Below the pieces are notes generated by a model. The model saw only the letters and a list, made by a program, of their open reading frames with translations. It made no database searches and was not told the DNA's origin. 64,000 nt of DNA from NCBI GenBank assembly GCA_902616645.1, contig CACMTO010000001.1, positions 1 through 64,000 on the forward strand. Reading direction: 5' to 3'. The position numbers and the translations under genes are program-made. The DNA is from an uncultured Pelagibacteraceae bacterium (lineage in GTDB: Bacteria > Pseudomonadota > Alphaproteobacteria > Pelagibacterales > Pelagibacteraceae). Of this stretch, positions 29,141 to 42,052 are shown one piece after another (the first letter of the stretch is position 1; the number at the start of each line of letters is the position of its first letter).

Positions 29141-30574
29141 ATGAAAGTAACTATTGAAAACAAAAAAGGTCTAACTAAAGACATTAAAGTGTTTGTAGAT
29201 AAAAAAACTATTAACTCTTATATGGAAGAAAAATACGATGAAATTAAAGGTAGTGTTAATCTAAAAGGATTTAGACCAGGTAAAGTCCCTAAAGATATTT
29301 TAAAAAGACAATTCGGAAAAGCTGTATTTAATGAAGTTTTGGACAAAGTATTAAAAGATACTTCTACAAAAGCTTTAGAGGAAAATAAAATTAAACCTGC
29401 GGGACAACCAAAATTAGATTTAAAAATTTTTGGAGAAAATAAAGATTTAGAATATGTTTTATCTGTAACTGAACTTCCTAAAGTTGAAATCAAATCTATA
29501 GAAAATATCAAATTTGATGATTACACAGTTAAAATAGATCCAACGGAAACTGATAAAAGGATAAGAGATATAGCAAAGAGTCAACCAAGGTTTAAAGATG
29601 CGCCTGATAAAACAAAGGCTGTTGAAAAAGACTTAGTAGTTTTTGATTATGTTGCAACAGTAGATGAAAAACCATTTAAAGGTAACGAGGGTAAAAATAT
29701 TCAACTAACTTTAGGTAAAGATTTGTTTCTCAAAGGATTTGATAAACAACTAATTGGTGTAGTAAAAGGTGATAATAAAATTGTTGAAGTAAATCTTCCA
29801 GAAAATTTTCCAGAAAAAGAATTAATAAATAAAAAAGCAAAATTTAATTGTCAAATTACTGCTGTAAAGAATCCTGAAGAGGTAAAAATTGATGATGATT
29901 TAGCAAAAAATTTAGGAGCTAAAGATTTAAATGATCTTAAAAAATTAGTTTCAAAACAAATTAATGATCAATATAAAAATTCTCTAGATCGGTTGTCTAA
30001 AGATCAAATACTTAAAGAGATAGAAAAATTTAAGGTAAACGAAATACCAGAAAATTTAATTGAGGAAGAAGTTAAAATTCTTTCCCAAGGCATGAATGAT
30101 GAAGATGTTAAAAAAAGTAGAAAAAATTTTGAAGAAATAGCTAGAAAAAGAATTAAGGTTGGATTAATTCTTAATGAATTTGGTGAGCAAAATAAGATTA
30201 ATGTTTCACAACAAGAAATACAAAATGAGGTACAAAAACAAATAAAAATGATGCCAGGTCAAGAAAAAATGGTAATGGATTTTTATCAAAAAAATCCCTC
30301 AGCTTTGACTAGTCTAAGGGGTACAGTTTATGAAGATAAAATTCTCAAGTTGATAAAAGAAAAAGCGAAGGCTAATAAAAAAGAAATTACAAAAGATGAG
30401 GCAGAGAAAATATTAAAGAAATCTCAAAGTGATAAGATAAATAATCAAAATAAAGTGGGCGAAAATTCATCAACAAAGGTAAAAACAGAAACAAAATCGA
30501 TAAAAAAATCGACTACAAAGTCTGATAAATCTAAAGCTAATAAGAAGAAAACAAAAAAAGTTAGCAAAAAGTAA
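29141..30574 (+). CDS. tig: Trigger factor
   Basis: [33 protein letters not shown] ribosome-binding signature; followed by clpP-clpX-lon. Confidence 0.95.
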   Translation: MKVTIENKKGLTKDIKVFVDKKTINSYMEEKYDEIKGSVNLKGFRPGKVPKDILKRQFGKAVFNEVLDKVLKDTSTKALEENKIKPAGQPKLDLKIFGENKDLEYVLSVTELPKVEIKSIENIKFDDYTVKIDPTETDKRIRDIAKSQPRFKDAPDKTKAVEKDLVVFDYVATVDEKPFKGNEGKNIQLTLGKDLFLKGFDKQLIGVVKGDNKIVEVNLPENFPEKELINKKAKFNCQITAVKNPEEVKIDDDLAKNLGAKDLNDLKKLVSKQINDQYKNSLDRLSKDQILKEIEKFKVNEIPENLIEEEVKILSQGMNDEDVKKSRKNFEEIARKRIKVGLILNEFGEQNKINVSQQEIQNEVQKQIKMMPGQEKMVMDFYQKNPSALTSLRGTVYEDKILKLIKEKAKANKKEITKDEAEKILKKSQSDKINNQNKVGENSSTKVKTETKSIKKSTTKSDKSKANKKKTKKVSKK

Positions 30575-30606
30575 TCGCAAGTTGTATAAATACTACGAAT
30601 CAATTT

Positions 30607-31218
30607 ATGACGTACAAATTATCAGAGCATATGAATAATCTTGTTCCAATGGTTGTTGAGCAATCGAATAAGGGTGAAAGAGCTTATGATATTTATTCAA
30701 GATTATTGAAGGAAAGAATTATTTTTTTAACTGGTCAAATAAATGATAATGTAGCTTCTTTGGTTACGGCTCAATTATTATTTTTAGAGGCAGAGGATCC
30801 AAAAAAAGAAATTTTTTTTTATATAAATAGTCCTGGTGGTCTTGTAACTGCTGGACTTGGAATTTATGACACGATGCAATATGTAAAGCCTGATATTTCA
30901 ACATTATGTATTGGTCAAGCAGCTTCAATGGGATCTTTTTTGTTATCTGCAGGAACAAAAGGAAAAAGATTTTCATTACCAAATTCAAGAATAATGGTTC
31001 ATCAGCCTTCTGCTGGTTTTCAAGGACAAGCAACAGATATTGAAATACATGCGAATGAAGTTTTGTCTCTTAAGAAGAGATTAAATGAAATCTACTCAAA
31101 GCATACTGGTAAATCTGTTGATGAAATAAAATCTGCTTTAGAAAGAGATAATTTTATGACAGCTGATACAGCTAAAGAATTTGGTTTAATAGATGCTGTA
31201 GTAGAAAAAAGATCATAG
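30607..31218 (+). CDS. clpP: ATP-dependent Clp protease proteolytic subunit
   Basis: [51 protein letters not shown]. Confidence 0.97.
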   Translation: MTYKLSEHMNNLVPMVVEQSNKGERAYDIYSRLLKERIIFLTGQINDNVASLVTAQLLFLEAEDPKKEIFFYINSPGGLVTAGLGIYDTMQYVKPDISTLCIGQAASMGSFLLSAGTKGKRFSLPNSRIMVHQPSAGFQGQATDIEIHANEVLSLKKRLNEIYSKHTGKSVDEIKSALERDNFMTADTAKEFGLIDAVVEKRS

Positions 31219-31307
31219 AACACTACATATTGTTAAATTTTTATAAGAAACTTGATTAGTTGGAGTCATCTATAATAGAATGAATCAATTGATTCGTTTA
31301 AAAAATT

Positions 31308-32576
31308 ATGAGTACCGATAATAAAAATATTCTTTATTGTTCTTTTTGTGGTAAAAGCCAGCATGAAGTAAGAAAATTAATTGCAGGCCCGACAGTATTT
31401 ATATGTGATGAATGCGTCGAGCTTTGCATGGATATAATCAAAGAAGAAAGCAAAGATACATTTGTAAAACATCAAGATGGATTACCCTCACCTAAAGAAA
31501 TTTGTTCAGTCTTAGATGATTATGTAATTGGTCAATCTCATGCGAAGAAAGTTTTATCTGTAGCAGTTCACAATCATTACAAAAGACTTAATCATGAGAG
31601 TAAAACAAGTAAAAGTGTTGAGTTAGCTAAATCAAATATCCTTTTAGTAGGTCCAACCGGATGTGGAAAAACATTATTAGCACAAACACTTGCAAGAATT
31701 TTAGATGTTCCATTTACTATGGCTGATGCAACAACTCTCACTGAAGCCGGTTATGTGGGTGAGGATGTAGAAAATATAATTTTAAAGTTGTTGCAAGCAG
31801 CTGATTACAATGTAGAAAAAGCTCAAAGAGGTATTGTTTATATTGATGAAGTTGACAAAATAAGTAGAAAGTCTGAAAATCCATCAATTACAAGAGATGT
31901 CTCTGGCGAAGGGGTTCAACAAGCTTTATTAAAAATTATGGAAGGCACGATAGCTAGTGTACCTCCTCAAGGTGGAAGAAAACATCCTCAACAAGAATTC
32001 TTACAGGTGGACACAACAAATATTTTATTTATTTGTGGTGGAGCTTTTGCAGGGCTAGATAAGATAATCTCTCAAAGAGATAAAGGTACTTCTATTGGTT
32101 TTGGAGCAGACGTAAAAAATATTCAAGACAAAAAGACAGGCGAATGGATGAAAGTTTTAGAGCCTGAAGATTTGTTGAAATATGGTTTGATACCTGAGTT
32201 TATTGGTAGATTGCCCATGATTGCAACACTTGAAGACTTAGATGAAAAATCTTTAATAAAAATTTTACAAGAGCCTAAAAATTCTTTAATCAAGCAGTAT
32301 CAAGAATTATTTAAATTAGATGGCGCGAAATTAACATTCAAAGATAATGCTTTAAAAGAAATTGCTTTAAAAGCTATTAAAAAAAAGACAGGAGCAAGAG
32401 GATTAAGATCAATTTTAGAGAATATTTTACTCAAAACCATGTATGACTTACCTAGTCAAGACAATATAGATGAAGTCATCGTTGATTCTTCTGCTGCTAA
32501 GGGACACAGTCAACCTATCATTGTTCATTCAAAAAATGACAATAAATTGAAATCTAGCAAGACTACAGCGGCTTAA
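31308..32576 (+). CDS. clpX: ATP-dependent Clp protease ATP-binding subunit ClpX
   Basis: N-terminal Cys4 zinc-binding domain; [45 protein letters not shown]. Confidence 0.98.
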   Translation: MSTDNKNILYCSFCGKSQHEVRKLIAGPTVFICDECVELCMDIIKEESKDTFVKHQDGLPSPKEICSVLDDYVIGQSHAKKVLSVAVHNHYKRLNHESKTSKSVELAKSNILLVGPTGCGKTLLAQTLARILDVPFTMADATTLTEAGYVGEDVENIILKLLQAADYNVEKAQRGIVYIDEVDKISRKSENPSITRDVSGEGVQQALLKIMEGTIASVPPQGGRKHPQQEFLQVDTTNILFICGGAFAGLDKIISQRDKGTSIGFGADVKNIQDKKTGEWMKVLEPEDLLKYGLIPEFIGRLPMIATLEDLDEKSLIKILQEPKNSLIKQYQELFKLDGAKLTFKDNALKEIALKAIKKKTGARGLRSILENILLKTMYDLPSQDNIDEVIVDSSAAKGHSQPIIVHSKNDNKLKSSKTTAA

Positions 32577-32637
32577 TAGCCTTAATAAATTACAAAAAGG
32601 TATTGCAATATAAATTATAATATCCATATTCAGTTAA

Positions 32638-35016
32638 ATGGATATTAAATTTACTTTACCACTATTACCGCTACGAGACATTGTTGTATTTCCAAGCATG
32701 GTAATTCCTTTGTTCGTAGGAAGAGATAAATCTATATCTGCTTTAAACGAGGTGATGAAAAAAGAAAAAAAAATCATTTTAGTCACACAGAAAAATTCTG
32801 AAATAGATGATCCAAAAAAAACAGATGTATTTATGTATGGTTGTGAGGGAAGTATACTTCAATTACTAAAATTACCAGATGGTACAGTAAAAGTTTTAAT
32901 AGAGGGATTGAAAAGAGTCAAAATTACAGATTTTAGAGATAATGATAAGTTTATAATGTGTGATTACTCAATTCACAACGATATAGTAAATAAAGAAGAT
33001 GATCTAAATTCTTTAGCTTCTACTGCTGTAAGAAGATTAGAAAAGCTAACATCTATCAATAAGAAAATTTCAAGCGAAGTAATCAACACCATTAAACAAC
33101 TTAAAGAGCCATCTCAAATTGCAGACAATATTGCATCTCACGTCAACGCAACAATTTCAGAAAAACAACAAATATTCGAAACTAATGATGTGAAAAAAAG
33201 ATTAAACCTAATAATAAAAATTATGGAAAATGAGACAAGTATTATTGGAGTTGAAAAAAGAATTAGAGGAAGAGTTAAAACTCAAATGGAAAAAACTCAA
33301 AGAGAGTATTATTTGAATGAACAGTTGAAAGCAATTCAAAAAGAACTTGGTGAAATAGAGGATGGTAAAGACGAAAGTACGAGTCTTAATAAAGCAATTC
33401 TAAAAGCTAAAATGCCTAAAGATATAGAAAAAAAATGCTTACAGGAACTTAAAAAATTAAAAAACATGAGCCCTATGTCAGCGGAGGCTACAGTAGTTAG
33501 AAACTATCTAGATTGGATGATAGAATTACCATGGTACAAAAAAAGTGAGGTTGATATAGATTTGACTAAAGCGTCCAATATTTTAGACAAAGACCACTTT
33601 GGATTAGAAAAAATTAAAGAGAGGATAGTAGAATTTCTTGCAGTCCAAAAGAGGATGGAAAAAATTAAAGGACCTATCTTATGTTTAGTAGGTCCACCAG
33701 GTGTGGGTAAAACTTCTTTAGGTAAATCAATTGCAAAAGCTACAAATAGGGAATTTGTAAGAATGTCTGTTGGTGGAATGAGAGATGAAGCAGAAATTAG
33801 AGGTCATAGAAGAACTTATATTGGATCTTTACCAGGAAAAATAATTCAAATGATGAAAAAAGCAGGTACTAAAAACCCTCTTATTTTATTAGATGAGATT
33901 GATAAAATTGGAAATGATTACAGAGGAGATCCGTCCTCAGCTTTATTAGAAGCATTAGACCCAGAGCAGAATACTAGTTTTAATGATCATTATCTTGAAG
34001 TTGATTACGATTTATCAGATGTAATGTTTGTTACAACTGCAAATACATTAAATATTTTACCACCACTTTTAGACAGAATGGAAGTTATTAGGCTTGCGGG
34101 ATATACAGAAGATGAAAAAATAAATATTGCCAACAAGTTTTTACTTCCAAAACAAATAAAAGATAATGGAGTAAAAGAAAATGAGATGAAGTTAGATGAT
34201 GATATTATAAAAGAAGTTATTAGGAACTATACTAAGGAGTCTGGTGTTAGAAACTTGGAGCGAGAAATATCAAAGATAGCGAGAAAAGTAGTAAAAAAAG
34301 TTGTGTCCGGTGAGGAAAAAGAAGTTCAAATAGATAAAAAAAAATTACCAGATTTTCTTGGAGTACCAAAATACAAGTTTGGTGAACTTGAATTCGAAGA
34401 TAGAGTTGGAATTGTTACTGGGTTAGCTTGGACAGAATATGGAGGAGAAATATTAAAGATTGAAACAGTAACTATGCCGGGTAAAGGCAAAATGCAAATC
34501 ACAGGAAAACTTGGAGATGTAATGCAAGAGTCTGTCAAAGCTGCAAAATCATTTGTAAGATCAAAGTGTCTTGAGTACGGTATTATACCACCTTTATTTG
34601 AAAAAAAAGACTTTCACATTCATGTTCCTGAAGGTGCAACCCCTAAAGATGGACCTTCAGCAGGTATAGGTATGGTTACTTCTATAGTTTCATCTATCAC
34701 AAATATACCAGTAAGAAGAGATATTGCTATGACTGGTGAAGTCACTTTAACTGGACAAGTTCTGCCAATTGGTGGTTTGAAAGAAAAATTATTAGCTGCT
34801 CACAGAGCCGGAATTAAAGAAGTTTTAATCCCCAAGGAAAATGAAAAAGATTTAGTCGATATGCCAAAAAAAATAATAGATGAAATAAAGATTACTCCAG
34901 TAGAATTTGCTGATGATGTTTTAAAAATTGCTTTGACTAAACAACTCAAAAAAACAGAATGGGTTGAAGTAGATATTTCAAAAAAAGATGAAAAATCTCA
35001 AGCTAGTATTCAATAA
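32638..35016 (+). CDS. lon: Lon protease
   Basis: LVGPPGVGKTSLGKSIA; PEGATPKDGPSAGIGM; GGLKEKLLAAHRAGI. Confidence 0.98.
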   Translation: MDIKFTLPLLPLRDIVVFPSMVIPLFVGRDKSISALNEVMKKEKKIILVTQKNSEIDDPKKTDVFMYGCEGSILQLLKLPDGTVKVLIEGLKRVKITDFRDNDKFIMCDYSIHNDIVNKEDDLNSLASTAVRRLEKLTSINKKISSEVINTIKQLKEPSQIADNIASHVNATISEKQQIFETNDVKKRLNLIIKIMENETSIIGVEKRIRGRVKTQMEKTQREYYLNEQLKAIQKELGEIEDGKDESTSLNKAILKAKMPKDIEKKCLQELKKLKNMSPMSAEATVVRNYLDWMIELPWYKKSEVDIDLTKASNILDKDHFGLEKIKERIVEFLAVQKRMEKIKGPILCLVGPPGVGKTSLGKSIAKATNREFVRMSVGGMRDEAEIRGHRRTYIGSLPGKIIQMMKKAGTKNPLILLDEIDKIGNDYRGDPSSALLEALDPEQNTSFNDHYLEVDYDLSDVMFVTTANTLNILPPLLDRMEVIRLAGYTEDEKINIANKFLLPKQIKDNGVKENEMKLDDDIIKEVIRNYTKESGVRNLEREISKIARKVVKKVVSGEEKEVQIDKKKLPDFLGVPKYKFGELEFEDRVGIVTGLAWTEYGGEILKIETVTMPGKGKMQITGKLGDVMQESVKAAKSFVRSKCLEYGIIPPLFEKKDFHIHVPEGATPKDGPSAGIGMVTSIVSSITNIPVRRDIAMTGEVTLTGQVLPIGGLKEKLLAAHRAGIKEVLIPKENEKDLVDMPKKIIDEIKITPVEFADDVLKIALTKQLKKTEWVEVDISKKDEKSQASIQ

Positions 35017-35066
35017 TAATTAATTTACATTATCTGTACCTTGATGTAATAGTAATCATCATTTTT

Positions 35067-35142
35067 GGGCGGTTAGCTCAGTTGGTAGAGCATCTCGTTT
35101 ACACCGAGGGGGTCAAAGGTTCGAGTCCTTTACTGCCCACCA
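35067..35142 (+). tRNA. tRNA-Val(UAC)
   Basis: GGGCGGT/ACTGCCC acceptor, TAC anticodon in CTCG TTTACAC CGAG, CCA encoded. Confidence 0.95.
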
Positions 35143-35154
35143 AAATGAAAAAGT

Positions 35155-35231
35155 GGGGGTGTAGCTCAGTTGGTTAGAGCGATCGCCTGTCACGCGATAG
35201 GTCGAGGGTTCGAGTCCCTTCACTCCCGCCA
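35155..35231 (+). tRNA. tRNA-Asp(GUC)
   Basis: GGGGGTG/CACTCCC acceptor, anticodon GTC, CCA encoded. Confidence 0.95.
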
Positions 35232-35437
35232 CTTAATGATAATAATTCTCAATTTTTAAAATCACATAAGAAATTGGCCACAAAAAACGTGACTAATTTG
35301 CACTATTAATAAGCATAAAAATATCTATAAAAACCATCATATTAACTTAGATATTAAACTTTAATTTTATATATAAAACAACTATACTATGAATCTTTTC
35401 AGAATTTTCTTATTTAAAGATTAATACTACTAATTTT

Positions 35438-35806
35438 ATGCTTGCGGATTTTTTAAAAGATTACTTACCAATAATTTTGTTCCTATTTATCGCTTTAGGT
35501 CTAAGTTGTGCATTTATATTATTAAATTTTATTTTATCTCCAAAAAATCCAGATCCAGAAAAACTATCTGCTTATGAATGTGGATTTGAGCCATTTCAAG
35601 ACTCCAGAATGGAGTTTGATGTAAGATTTTATTTAGTAGCAATTTTATTTATTATTTTTGATCTTGAAATTGCATTTTTGTTTCCCTGGGCAATCTCATT
35701 AGGAAATATTGGAGTTCTTGGTTTTTCATCAATGATGATTTTCTTATTTATATTAACAATTGGTTTTATTTATGAATGGAAAAAGGGAGCCCTGGATTGG
35801 GAGTAA
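35438..35806 (+). CDS. nuoA: NADH-quinone oxidoreductase subunit A
   Basis: [43 protein letters not shown]. Confidence 0.97.
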   Translation: MLADFLKDYLPIILFLFIALGLSCAFILLNFILSPKNPDPEKLSAYECGFEPFQDSRMEFDVRFYLVAILFIIFDLEIAFLFPWAISLGNIGVLGFSSMMIFLFILTIGFIYEWKKGALDWE

Positions 35807-35815
35807 ATTTATAAA

Positions 35816-36331
35816 ATGAATAAGAAAATAGATCAAGTTCCAGAAGAGTTTAAACAATTAGCACAAGATTTCAGCAAAAATGGCTTTATTACAACTTCGT
35901 TAGATAACCTAATTAATTGGTCAAGATCAGGTTCACTTCATTGGATGACATTTGGACTCGCATGTTGTGCTGTTGAAATGATGCAAACTGCAATGCCAAG
36001 ATATGATCTTGAAAGATTTGGTGCTGCACCAAGAGGATCACCAAGACAGTCAGATGTTATGATAGTTGCTGGTACATTAACTAATAAAATGGCTCCGGCT
36101 CTTAGAAAAGTTTACGATCAAATGCCAGAGCCAAGATATGTAATATCTATGGGTAGCTGTGCTAATGGAGGTGGATATTATCATTATTCGTACTCAGTAG
36201 TTAGAGGATGTGATCGGATAGTTCCTGTAGACGTTTACGTTCCAGGATGTCCTCCCTCTGCAGAGTCATTATTATATGGAATAATGCAGCTACAAAAAAA
36301 AATTAGAAATAAAGGATCTTTAACAAGGTAA
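35816..36331 (+). CDS. nuoB: NADH-quinone oxidoreductase subunit B
   Basis: [40 protein letters not shown]. Confidence 0.98.
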   Translation: MNKKIDQVPEEFKQLAQDFSKNGFITTSLDNLINWSRSGSLHWMTFGLACCAVEMMQTAMPRYDLERFGAAPRGSPRQSDVMIVAGTLTNKMAPALRKVYDQMPEPRYVISMGSCANGGGYYHYSYSVVRGCDRIVPVDVYVPGCPPSAESLLYGIMQLQKKIRNKGSLTR

Positions 36332-36332
36332 A

Positions 36333-36938
36333 ATGACAAAATTAGACGACTTAGAAAAAAAAATTAATTCAGAGCTAACCACCAAGATAAAAAAATCTGA
36401 AATTAAACATAACCAAATATATATTGAAATTGATAAAGAAGACTTAATTGATGTAACGTTATTTATAAAAACAAACAAAGATACAAAGTTTAGGCAACTT
36501 ATTGATATTACTGTAGTAGATTATCCTGAACAAACGCAAAGATTTAAGATTGTTTACCTTTTTTTGAGTCACGAATTTAACCAAAGATTGATACTTACAT
36601 ATTTCATTAATGAAAATGAACTTATATCATCTTTAACTTCAATATTTCCTGCTGCAAATTGGATGGAAAGAGAAGTTTTTGATATGTACGGTGTAAATTT
36701 TAAAGATCACCCTGACCTAAGAAGAATCCTTACAGATTATGGTTTTGAAGGTCATCCTTTGAGGAAAGACTTTCCTTTAACTGGTCATTCAGAGGTAAGA
36801 TATAGCGAAGAACAAAAAAAAGTAATTAATGAACCTGTAAAACTAGAACAGAATTATCGTAATTTTGATTATGAAAGCCCATGGGAGGGAACAAAATATA
36901 TCAAAGAACAAACTCAAGCAAATGACGAAAAAAATTAA
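36333..36938 (+). CDS. nuoC: NADH-quinone oxidoreductase subunit C
   Basis: [42 protein letters not shown]. Confidence 0.97.
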   Translation: MTKLDDLEKKINSELTTKIKKSEIKHNQIYIEIDKEDLIDVTLFIKTNKDTKFRQLIDITVVDYPEQTQRFKIVYLFLSHEFNQRLILTYFINENELISSLTSIFPAANWMEREVFDMYGVNFKDHPDLRRILTDYGFEGHPLRKDFPLTGHSEVRYSEEQKKVINEPVKLEQNYRNFDYESPWEGTKYIKEQTQANDEKN

Positions 36939-38097
36939 AAACTTAAATTTAAATTTTGGCCCTCAACATCCTGCTGCTCATGGCGTGTTAAGACTAATTT
37001 TGGAATTAGATGGTGAGGTGGTCGAAAAAGCTGACCCACATATCGGCTTGCTGCATAGAGGAACTGAGAAATTAATAGAAAATAAAACTTACATGCAAGC
37101 AGTTCCATATTTTGATCGTCTTGATTATGTGGCACCAATGAATCAAGAACATGCTTTTGCATTGGCGATAGAAAAAATACTTAATATCGAGGTTCCTATC
37201 AGGGCTCAATTTATAAGAGTTATGTTCTGTGAAATAGGAAGGATTTTAAGTCATATTTTAAACGTTACAACTCAAGCTTTGGATGTGGGTGCATTAACAC
37301 CATCTTTATGGGGGTTTGAAGAGAGAGAAACTTTAATGACTTTTTATGAGAGAGCTTCAGGTTCAAGACTGCATGCGAATTATTTTAGAGCTGGAGGTGT
37401 CCATCAAGATCTTCCTGCAGGTTTAGAAAATGATATTGGAAAATTTTGTGAAAATTTTCCTAAAATAATTAATGATTTAGAAAATTTACTTACTGATAAC
37501 AGAATATTTAAACAAAGAAATGTAGATATCGGAATAGTAACTAAAGAGGACGCCTTAGATTATTCCTTTAGTGGTGTAATGATAAGAGGCTCAGGTGTGC
37601 CCTGGGATCTTAGAAAATCTCAACCATATGATTGTTATGAACAATTAGAATTCAAAGTCCCAGTTGGAAAAAATGGTGACTGTTATGATCGTTATTTGTG
37701 CAGAATTGAAGAAATGAAAGAAAGTGTCTCGATAATTAAACAATGCTTAGCAAAAATGGAAAAAGGTCCAATAAAAACTTATGATGGAAAAATATCCCCA
37801 CCATCAAAAAAAGAAATTAAACAATCTATGGAGGCTTTAATTCACCATTTTAAATTATTTACTGAAGGATACCGGGTACCAAAAGATGAAATTTATACAG
37901 CTGTGGAGGCGCCAAAAGGAGAATTCGGAGTTTATCTTATTTCAGATGGTTCAAGCAAACCTTACAAATGTAAAATTAGGGCCCCTGGTTTTTCACATTT
38001 ACAATCAATGGATTATTTAATTAAAGGCCATATGTTAGCTGATGTCCCAGCAGTTTTAGGATCTTTAGATATTGTTTTTGGTGAGGTAGATAGATGA
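36922..38097 (+). CDS. nuoD: NADH-quinone oxidoreductase subunit D (start trimmed from track start 36865)
   Basis: [44 protein letters not shown]. Confidence 0.97.
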   Translation: MTKKIKNLNLNFGPQHPAAHGVLRLILELDGEVVEKADPHIGLLHRGTEKLIENKTYMQAVPYFDRLDYVAPMNQEHAFALAIEKILNIEVPIRAQFIRVMFCEIGRILSHILNVTTQALDVGALTPSLWGFEERETLMTFYERASGSRLHANYFRAGGVHQDLPAGLENDIGKFCENFPKIINDLENLLTDNRIFKQRNVDIGIVTKEDALDYSFSGVMIRGSGVPWDLRKSQPYDCYEQLEFKVPVGKNGDCYDRYLCRIEEMKESVSIIKQCLAKMEKGPIKTYDGKISPPSKKEIKQSMEALIHHFKLFTEGYRVPKDEIYTAVEAPKGEFGVYLISDGSSKPYKCKIRAPGFSHLQSMDYLIKGHMLADVPAVLGSLDIVFGEVDR

Positions 38098-38702
38098 GTT
38101 TAAAAAGACCGGCTAAAGAACAACCAGAAAATTTTGAATTTAATTCTTCTTCATTAGAAGCAGCTAATAACATAATTTCAAAATATCCAAAAGGAAGACA
38201 ACAAAGTGCAGTCATGGCATTGCTATATATTGCACAAAAACAAAATAATAATTGGATACCGTTAGCAGCTATGAAATACATAGCGAAATTTTTAGATATG
38301 CCTTATATAAAAGTTTATGAAGTTGCAACTTTTTACTCTATGTATAATTTATCACCAGTTGGAAAATATTTTGTTCAAGTTTGTACCACAACCCCCTGTA
38401 TGATTAGAGGTGCTAATAAGTTAGTTGAAGCATGTAAAGAAAAAATTTCTGAAAATGAGTCAGAGTTATCAAATGATAAAAATTGTTCATGGATGGAAGT
38501 TGAATGTTTAGGTGCCTGTGTAAATGCACCTATGATGCAAATTAATGATGATTATTATGAAGACCTTGATAAAGAAAAAACTTTAAAAATTTTAGATCAG
38601 ATTCTAAAAGGTGAAACTCCAAAACCAGGTTCTTATAGAGGAAGATTAAACAATGCGCCTGAAAATAATAGAAAAACACTTATGGATATAAAAAATGCTT
38701 AA
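38094..38702 (+). CDS. nuoE: NADH-quinone oxidoreductase subunit E
   Basis: [15 protein letters not shown]-like region; [27 protein letters not shown]. Confidence 0.96.
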   Translation: MSLKRPAKEQPENFEFNSSSLEAANNIISKYPKGRQQSAVMALLYIAQKQNNNWIPLAAMKYIAKFLDMPYIKVYEVATFYSMYNLSPVGKYFVQVCTTTPCMIRGANKLVEACKEKISENESELSNDKNCSWMEVECLGACVNAPMMQINDDYYEDLDKEKTLKILDQILKGETPKPGSYRGRLNNAPENNRKTLMDIKNA

Positions 38703-40023
38703 AGATCAAGATAGAATATTTCAAAATTTATATAATGATTTAGGATCTGATCTTATTTCATCCCAAAAAAGAGGTGACTGGGTAAATACAAAAGAATTAA
38801 CAAATAAAGGTAGAGATTGGATAATTAACGAAATAAAAGACTCACAACTAAGAGGAAGAGGAGGCGCTGGTTTCCCAACTGGATTAAAATGGTCTTTTGC
38901 TCCTAAAGAGGTTGGTTCAAGACCACATTATTTAGTTGTTAACGCAGACGAGTCTGAACCGGGAACTTGTAAAGATAGAGATATATTAAGATTTGAACCT
39001 CATAAACTTATTGAGGGATGTTTAATTGCTTCTTACGCTGTTCAAGCTCATGTTTGTTATATTTATATTAGAGGAGAATATTTTGTAGATGGACAAAAAC
39101 TTCAGGCCGCAATCGATGAGGCATATGAGAAAAAATTAATTGGTAAAAATGCAGCTGGAACCGGTTGGGATTTAGATATTTATATTCATTATGGTGCTGG
39201 AGCATATATTTGTGGTGAAGAGACTGCTTTACTTGAGAGTATAGAAGGAAATAAAGGTCAACCAAGATTGAAACCACCATTTCCTGCACTGATAGGTCTT
39301 TATGGATGTCCTACTATAATTAATAATGTTGAAACATTAGCTGTCGTACCAACAATTCTAAGAAAAGGTGGAAAATGGTTTTCTTCTTTAGGTAGAGAAA
39401 AAAATACAGGTACTAAAATTTTTTGTATCTCAGGTAATGTAAATAACCCCTGTAATGTAGAAGAGGAAATGAGCATACCTTTGAAAGAATTAATTGAAGT
39501 TCATGCTGGAGGTGTAATTGGAGGCTGGGAAAACCTACAAGCTGTTATACCAGGTGGTTCATCAATGCCATTAATACCAAAAGAAAAATGTGAAACATTA
39601 ACAATGGATTTTGATTCTTTAATGGCTGAAAAAAGTGGATTAGGAACTGCAGGAATAGTTGTAATTAATAAAGATCAAGACATAATTAAATGTATGGCTA
39701 GGATAGCTAGGTTTTATAAACATGAGAGTTGTGGTCAATGCACACCATGTAGAGAAGGATCGGGCTGGATGTGGAGAATGCTTGAAAGAATGGCAAGAGG
39801 AGAAGCATCTAAAGATGAAATAGAAATGTTAGGCGATGTAACAAAACAAATAGAAGGTCATACAATCTGTGCATTTGGGGAAGGATCTTCATGGCCTGTC
39901 CAAGGTTTATTGAGACATTTCAAGGATGAAATAAAAAAAAGAAACAACTTTGATCCGGTTATAAAGGAGAATAAAGAAATACCTTATCTCGTAGATCAAC
40001 ACTTATTAGATAAAAATGCTTAA
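38695..40023 (+). CDS. nuoF: NADH-quinone oxidoreductase subunit F
   Basis: [48 protein letters not shown]. Confidence 0.98.
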   Translation: MLKDQDRIFQNLYNDLGSDLISSQKRGDWVNTKELTNKGRDWIINEIKDSQLRGRGGAGFPTGLKWSFAPKEVGSRPHYLVVNADESEPGTCKDRDILRFEPHKLIEGCLIASYAVQAHVCYIYIRGEYFVDGQKLQAAIDEAYEKKLIGKNAAGTGWDLDIYIHYGAGAYICGEETALLESIEGNKGQPRLKPPFPALIGLYGCPTIINNVETLAVVPTILRKGGKWFSSLGREKNTGTKIFCISGNVNNPCNVEEEMSIPLKELIEVHAGGVIGGWENLQAVIPGGSSMPLIPKEKCETLTMDFDSLMAEKSGLGTAGIVVINKDQDIIKCMARIARFYKHESCGQCTPCREGSGWMWRMLERMARGEASKDEIEMLGDVTKQIEGHTICAFGEGSSWPVQGLLRHFKDEIKKRNNFDPVIKENKEIPYLVDQHLLDKNA

Positions 40024-42049
40024 ATTAAAAGTTAATGATATTGAAGTTGAAGTTGAAGAAGGATTAACTGTTCTTCAGGCTTGTGAAAAAGCAGGAGCAG
40101 AAATTCCACGTTTTTGTTACCATGAAAAATTATCAATTGCTGGTAATTGTAGGATGTGTTTAGTTGAAATGGAAAAATCACCAAAACCAATTGCTTCATG
40201 TGCTATGCCTGCAGCAGATGGAATGGTTATAAAAACTAATACTCCAAAAATAGAAAAATCGAGAAAAGGTGTTATGGAGTTTTTATTAGCAAATCATCCT
40301 TTAGATTGTCCTGTCTGTGATCAAGGAGGAGAATGTGATCTTCAGGACCAATCGATGTTTTATGGTATAGATAAATCTAGATTTAAAGAGAATAAAAGAG
40401 CAGTGCCTGATAAAAATATGGGGCCACTTATAAAAACTCAAATGACAAGATGTATTCATTGTACTAGATGTATTAGATTTGCCACTGAGGTCGCGGGAGT
40501 GCCTGAGTTAGGAGCTATTGGTAGAGGTGAAGATATGCAAATCACGACTTATCTTGAGCAATCAGTAAAATCTGAATTATCAGGAAATGTTATTGATCTT
40601 TGTCCAGTAGGTGCATTAACTTCAAAACCTTATGTTTTTGAAGCTAGACCATGGGAACTTAAAAAGACTGAAACTATTGATGTAATGGATGCAGTTGGTT
40701 CCAACATTAGAGTAGATACTTATGACTGGGAAGTGAAAAGAGTGCTGCCAATAATCAATGAGGATATTAATGAAGAATGGATTTCTGATAAAACTAGATA
40801 CGCATGCGATGGACTATTAAACCAAAGACTTGATACACCATATATTAAATACAATAATAAATTCGAAAAGGCTTCTTGGTCTGAAGTTTATAAAATCATT
40901 AAATCTAAAATAGAGAATGTAGATAAAGATAAAATATGTGGTTTTGTTGGAGACTTAACAAATATGGAAACGAGTTTTATTTTCAAAGAATTTTTTGAGA
41001 GAACAATTAATACAAAAAAATATGATTTTAGATCTGCAAAAAGTGTAATTGATAATTCAAAAAGAGAAAATTATCTGTTTAATTCATCAATAAATGGAAT
41101 TGAAGATGCAGACCTAATTTTGTTAGTAGGTGTAAATCCAAGATTTGAAGCGACAATGGTGAATGCAAGAATACGAAAAGCGTTTAAAAACAATAACTGC
41201 AAGATTATTTCCTTAAATGACGTAGGAGATTTGACTTATGATTATCAGGCTTTGGATGGTAAGACACAAACTATTAAGAATATATTTGATGAAGACAATG
41301 CATTATCTAAAGAAATTATTAATTCAAAAAAACCGATGATTATATTCGGAGAATCTTTTTTTAAAATTAAGTCATCGAGTTATTTATTTAATAAATTAGA
41401 AAAATTTTTTAAAGAAAAAAAAAAATTTTCAGATGATTGGAATCCTTTGAATGTACTATCGGCAGATGCATCAACTGTTGGAAATTTAGATTTAGATATT
41501 ATTGATAGAAGTAATAAGATTTTAGACGAGTTACACGAAAATAATTTTGAAATTATTTTCTTACTTGGACAGGACAATTTAGATTTTAAAAAGAAAAATG
41601 AATTTATAATTTATCAAGGAAGCCATGGTGATAAGGGTGCAGAAATTGCAGATATAATTTTACCAGGTGCTGCCTTTACTGAACAATCAGGGTACTATAC
41701 TAATTTGGAAGGAAAAATTCAAAAAGCTTATAAAGCATCTTATCCTCCAGGGGATGCAAAAGAGGATTGGGAAATTATAAATGATCTAGCCGAAGTAATG
41801 AATAATAGAAAACTTTTTAATGATAAAGATGAACTAGAAAGTAGTATGTTTAACTACTTGAAGATAAAACGAGATCAGCAAACTTCATTATTGAGTGATA
41901 AAAAAAATGAATTCAATTTTGTTGATGAAATTTTAAAGGTTGAATTTAAGAATTATTATTTTTCTAATGTTATTGCTCGAGCATCAAAAACAATGCTTGA
42001 GTGTCATAACTCAAAATTAGATTTTAAAAAAACAGGCACAGAGGGTTAA
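40016..42049 (+). CDS. nuoG: NADH-quinone oxidoreductase subunit G
   Basis: 2Fe-2[44 protein letters not shown]. Confidence 0.97.
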   Translation: MLKLKVNDIEVEVEEGLTVLQACEKAGAEIPRFCYHEKLSIAGNCRMCLVEMEKSPKPIASCAMPAADGMVIKTNTPKIEKSRKGVMEFLLANHPLDCPVCDQGGECDLQDQSMFYGIDKSRFKENKRAVPDKNMGPLIKTQMTRCIHCTRCIRFATEVAGVPELGAIGRGEDMQITTYLEQSVKSELSGNVIDLCPVGALTSKPYVFEARPWELKKTETIDVMDAVGSNIRVDTYDWEVKRVLPIINEDINEEWISDKTRYACDGLLNQRLDTPYIKYNNKFEKASWSEVYKIIKSKIENVDKDKICGFVGDLTNMETSFIFKEFFERTINTKKYDFRSAKSVIDNSKRENYLFNSSINGIEDADLILLVGVNPRFEATMVNARIRKAFKNNNCKIISLNDVGDLTYDYQALDGKTQTIKNIFDEDNALSKEIINSKKPMIIFGESFFKIKSSSYLFNKLEKFFKEKKKFSDDWNPLNVLSADASTVGNLDLDIIDRSNKILDELHENNFEIIFLLGQDNLDFKKKNEFIIYQGSHGDKGAEIADIILPGAAFTEQSGYYTNLEGKIQKAYKASYPPGDAKEDWEIINDLAEVMNNRKLFNDKDELESSMFNYLKIKRDQQTSLLSDKKNEFNFVDEILKVEFKNYYFSNVIARASKTMLECHNSKLDFKKTGTEG

Positions 42050-42052
42050 TTA

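Noticed and set aside
35383-35388. TATACT as nuoA operon promoter -10
   Set aside because: No convincing -35 at the right spacing; AT-rich spacer gives many such hexamers by chance.
36935-37162. Minus-strand ORF over the nuoD start (also 38021-38281, 39068-39289, 51269-51499)
   Set aside because: Antisense ORFs fully contained in strongly conserved genes with no recognisable motifs.
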